The notes under the pieces were generated by a model. It was not told the DNA's origin, did no database searches, and worked only from the letters and a program-made list of their open reading frames with translations. From positions 1 through 64,000 of the forward strand of contig NZ_CAIJDE010000049.1 of the NCBI RefSeq assembly GCF_903819335.1: 64,000 bases of DNA. The letters are read 5' to 3'. Below are positions 62,391-64,000 of the stretch, in pieces (the first letter of the stretch is position 1; every line of letters begins with the position of its first letter). The stretch is from Flavobacterium panici. GTDB taxonomy: Bacteria > Bacteroidota > Bacteroidia > Flavobacteriales > Flavobacteriaceae. The position numbers were made by a program, and so were the translations under genes.

Positions 62391-64000
62391 TTATAAGATG
62401 GAGATTTGATAATCATCTTCTTCAACTTCATCTTCTTCCTGATTAATAAATTGATTACTATGCGAGAGAATATCTTCTAATGCAGTTATATATGCATTGG
62501 CTAATTTTTGAACCGTTTCTTTTTTGTAACGTTTTGCATCGTAGTTCCAATCTACTTGTAAGCTTCCGTCTATAATGATGCTGTCTATAGAAATTTTATG
62601 CGGGTTTGCGTTTTGTTTGGCTACATTTAATCCTGTAGATTCAGAAGCTAAGTCAACCTTACTTTCCTTTTTTGCATCCAGAACATTTGTAAAACTTCCC
62701 AGATAGTTAAAAGTTAAATCCTCATAAAATATTGATAAGTCAGATTTAATTTTTTCAGATTTCGATTCAAATTGCAATACATTATATCCAATTCCTTTGT
62801 TAGGAACACCTCTTAGCATATCCTTTGTGTCTGCGATTAAAATACCTATATCATCTACTTCTCTTAAGTCTAAGCAAACAGGGTAAACACTGGTAAACCA
62901 GCCTGTTGTTCTATTAATATCTACATCTTCGAATAATTCTTCTCTACCGTGTCCTTCTAGAGCAATAACTACTTTAAGGGCATCTATCCATTCTGATAAT
63001 GCTATTGTTAACGCACTAATTAAAATATCATTAATCTCTGTTCCGTACATAGTATGCATTTCATGTACAAGCAAATGGGTTAAAGCTGGTTCTAAAGAGA
63101 TTCTGATATTTTCAGTCTCGTTATAAGTGATTTGTTTATCATAAGATGTATCTACCGGCAGTGGGGAATAATTAGATAATGCTTCTTTCCAATAGATATA
63201 TTCGCTTTCAAGGTTCGCTGTACTTGCATAGCTATTAAGCTGTTCAACCCATTGACGGTATGAAGTTGCTTTTTCCGGTAAAGAAAGTTTACTTCCAGAG
63301 GAATGATTCTCGATAAGGTTTATAAGATCTTCTGTTAAAATTCTCCACGAAACCCCATCTACAGCTAAATGATGTATTGCGATAAACAAACGGTTCTCTT
63401 TTTCTTCCTCCGATGTTTCAAACAATACAAAACGAGCTAAATCGCCTTTAAAAATATCCAGATCAGCCTGATATTTTGTACCTGTTTCAGGAATATCTTT
63501 TAAGGAATCTACCTGCTCTATGTGTAATTTTGGAATATAGGATTCATATTTTTGTAAAGGATATATTGAGCCTTCATTTTGATAATAATTCATTCGCAAA
63601 ACATCGTGGTGTTTTACTAGTTCTGATAGTGCAAAAACAAGAGTTTCGTTTGTAATTGTTTTTGAAACTTTAAGCAATACAGATTGATTACTGTGATTAA
63701 CTGCTTCGTACCCTCTTTTAAAGAAAAGTTTTTGAATAGGATGTAATGGTACTTCTCCTTCTAAAAGTCCTGTCTCTTTTATTGCAGTATCTGCACTCTT
63801 TAAATGCAGGACAATCTCAGCAATAGTCTGGTAATTAAATACGTCTTTTACCTGAAAATGAATTCCAATTGATTTACTGCGGCTTGCCAGCTGAATGGCT
63901 TTAATAGAATCTCCTCCCAGTTCATAAAAATTATCATGAATACCTATTTTTTCTACGCCTAAAAGTTTCTGCCATATTACAACCAGCTGTTTTTCTAATT
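62391..64000 (-). CDS. NRPS subunit, 3' end: ...T-E (5' part outside window)
   Basis: The frame stays open to the right edge; the TTG at 63677 is internal. Reading on upstream gives a carrier site ELGGDSIKAIQL, then PLHPIQKLFF (the opening of an epimerisation domain), HHLAVDGVSW, EGHGREELF and RTTGWFTSVYP. These last motifs distinguish epimerisation from condensation domains, and the GGDS carrier form is typical in front of them. The residue loaded by this module should therefore be passed on as the D-form. The acidic tail ending DDYQISIL is a probable docking peptide for the 2183-aa subunit, whose gene starts 43 bases downstream. About 536 residues are visible. Confidence 0.93.
   Translation of the reverse strand, partial: LEKQLVVIWQKLLGVEKIGIHDNFYELGGDSIKAIQLASRSKSIGIHFQVKDVFNYQTIAEIVLHLKSADTAIKETGLLEGEVPLHPIQKLFFKRGYEAVNHSNQSVLLKVSKTITNETLVFALSELVKHHDVLRMNYYQNEGSIYPLQKYESYIPKLHIEQVDSLKDIPETGTKYQADLDIFKGDLARFVLFETSEEEKENRLFIAIHHLAVDGVSWRILTEDLINLIENHSSGSKLSLPEKATSYRQWVEQLNSYASTANLESEYIYWKEALSNYSPLPVDTSYDKQITYNETENIRISLEPALTHLLVHEMHTMYGTEINDILISALTIALSEWIDALKVVIALEGHGREELFEDVDINRTTGWFTSVYPVCLDLREVDDIGILIADTKDMLRGVPNKGIGYNVLQFESKSEKIKSDLSIFYEDLTFNYLGSFTNVLDAKKESKVDLASESTGLNVAKQNANPHKISIDSIIIDGSLQVDWNYDAKRYKKETVQKLANAYITALEDILSHSNQFINQEEDEVEEDDYQISIL

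Larger units (their letters stand above)
28185..64000 (-). other. Non-ribosomal peptide biosynthetic gene cluster (3' part)
   Basis: All genes lie on the minus strand: six synthetase subunits (one cut by the window edge), a type II thioesterase, a carbamoyltransferase and a phosphopantetheinyl transferase. Three of the subunit junctions overlap by four bases (ATGA), so the genes form one operon read from beyond 64000. No MbtH-like gene and no dedicated promoter are visible here. Confidence 0.9.

Noticed and set aside
62391..63677. Treating this as a complete 428-residue condensation protein
   Set aside because: The apparent start is an internal TTG; the frame continues to the window edge with a carrier site and the first epimerisation motif, so the gene is truncated by the edge.

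Overview
The window looks like a chromosome segment of a Flavobacterium-type Bacteroidota. It is AT-rich, its promoter -7 boxes follow the phylum's TAnnTTTG pattern, Shine-Dalgarno sequences are weak, and intergenic repeats such as GTCAGGCTGAGCGAAGTCGA are of a kind common in flavobacteria. The genus is an inference from gene content and motifs; no database was searched.

Layout. 1-1514: a very AT-rich pair, the 3' part of a TcmP-like gene translationally coupled to a Gp37/Gp68 three-Cys gene, probably acquired. 1568-3078: a lemA/DUF3137 membrane operon. 3547-10502: a peptidoglycan-recycling group (anmK, a GHL10-type glycosidase, an AmpG-like permease, a TPR protein, a GNAT enzyme and a NagZ-like GH3 hydrolase). 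10625-13031: a thiol-peroxide defence group (peroxiredoxin, thioredoxin, a small DUF6952-like protein, Tpx). 13045-19583: housekeeping genes (diacylglycerol kinase, FtsK, LolA, LptF/G permease, RibB with a degenerate RibA-like half, acyl-CoA thioesterase), then tRNA-Ser(UGA). 20136-21656: a membrane-anchored amidohydrolase. 21778-25158: a TolC / adaptor / ABC-ATPase efflux operon, divergent from an NtrC-type regulator and histidine kinase (25435-28141). A sigma-54-like promoter and paired operator-like repeats lie in the gap between them.

28185-64000, all on the minus strand: the 3' 36 kb of a large non-ribosomal peptide synthetase (NRPS) cluster that begins beyond the right edge. In transcription order it holds the end of a subunit closing with T-E, then subunits of 2183, 2184, 1106, 3170 and 1878 aa, a type II thioesterase, an unusual carbamoyltransferase and an Sfp-type phosphopantetheinyl transferase. 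Nine condensation and ten adenylation domains are visible. Specificity pockets read by eye give Asn, Thr and Ser for three modules; the others are uncertain. Each subunit starts with a TubC-like docking domain, and each upstream subunit ends in a short alternating hydrophobic tail, so chain order appears to be set by tail-to-hairpin docking.

The most unusual points are: (i) the terminal subunit carries one complete adenylation domain nested inside another, between motifs A8 and A9; (ii) the three modules of the 3170-aa subunit are near-identical 3.1-kb tandem repeats, except that one has a replaced adenylation core; (iii) the carbamoyltransferase has lost both ornithine-recognition motifs. 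Large inverted repeats fill most of the gaps between 3 and 12.5 kb.
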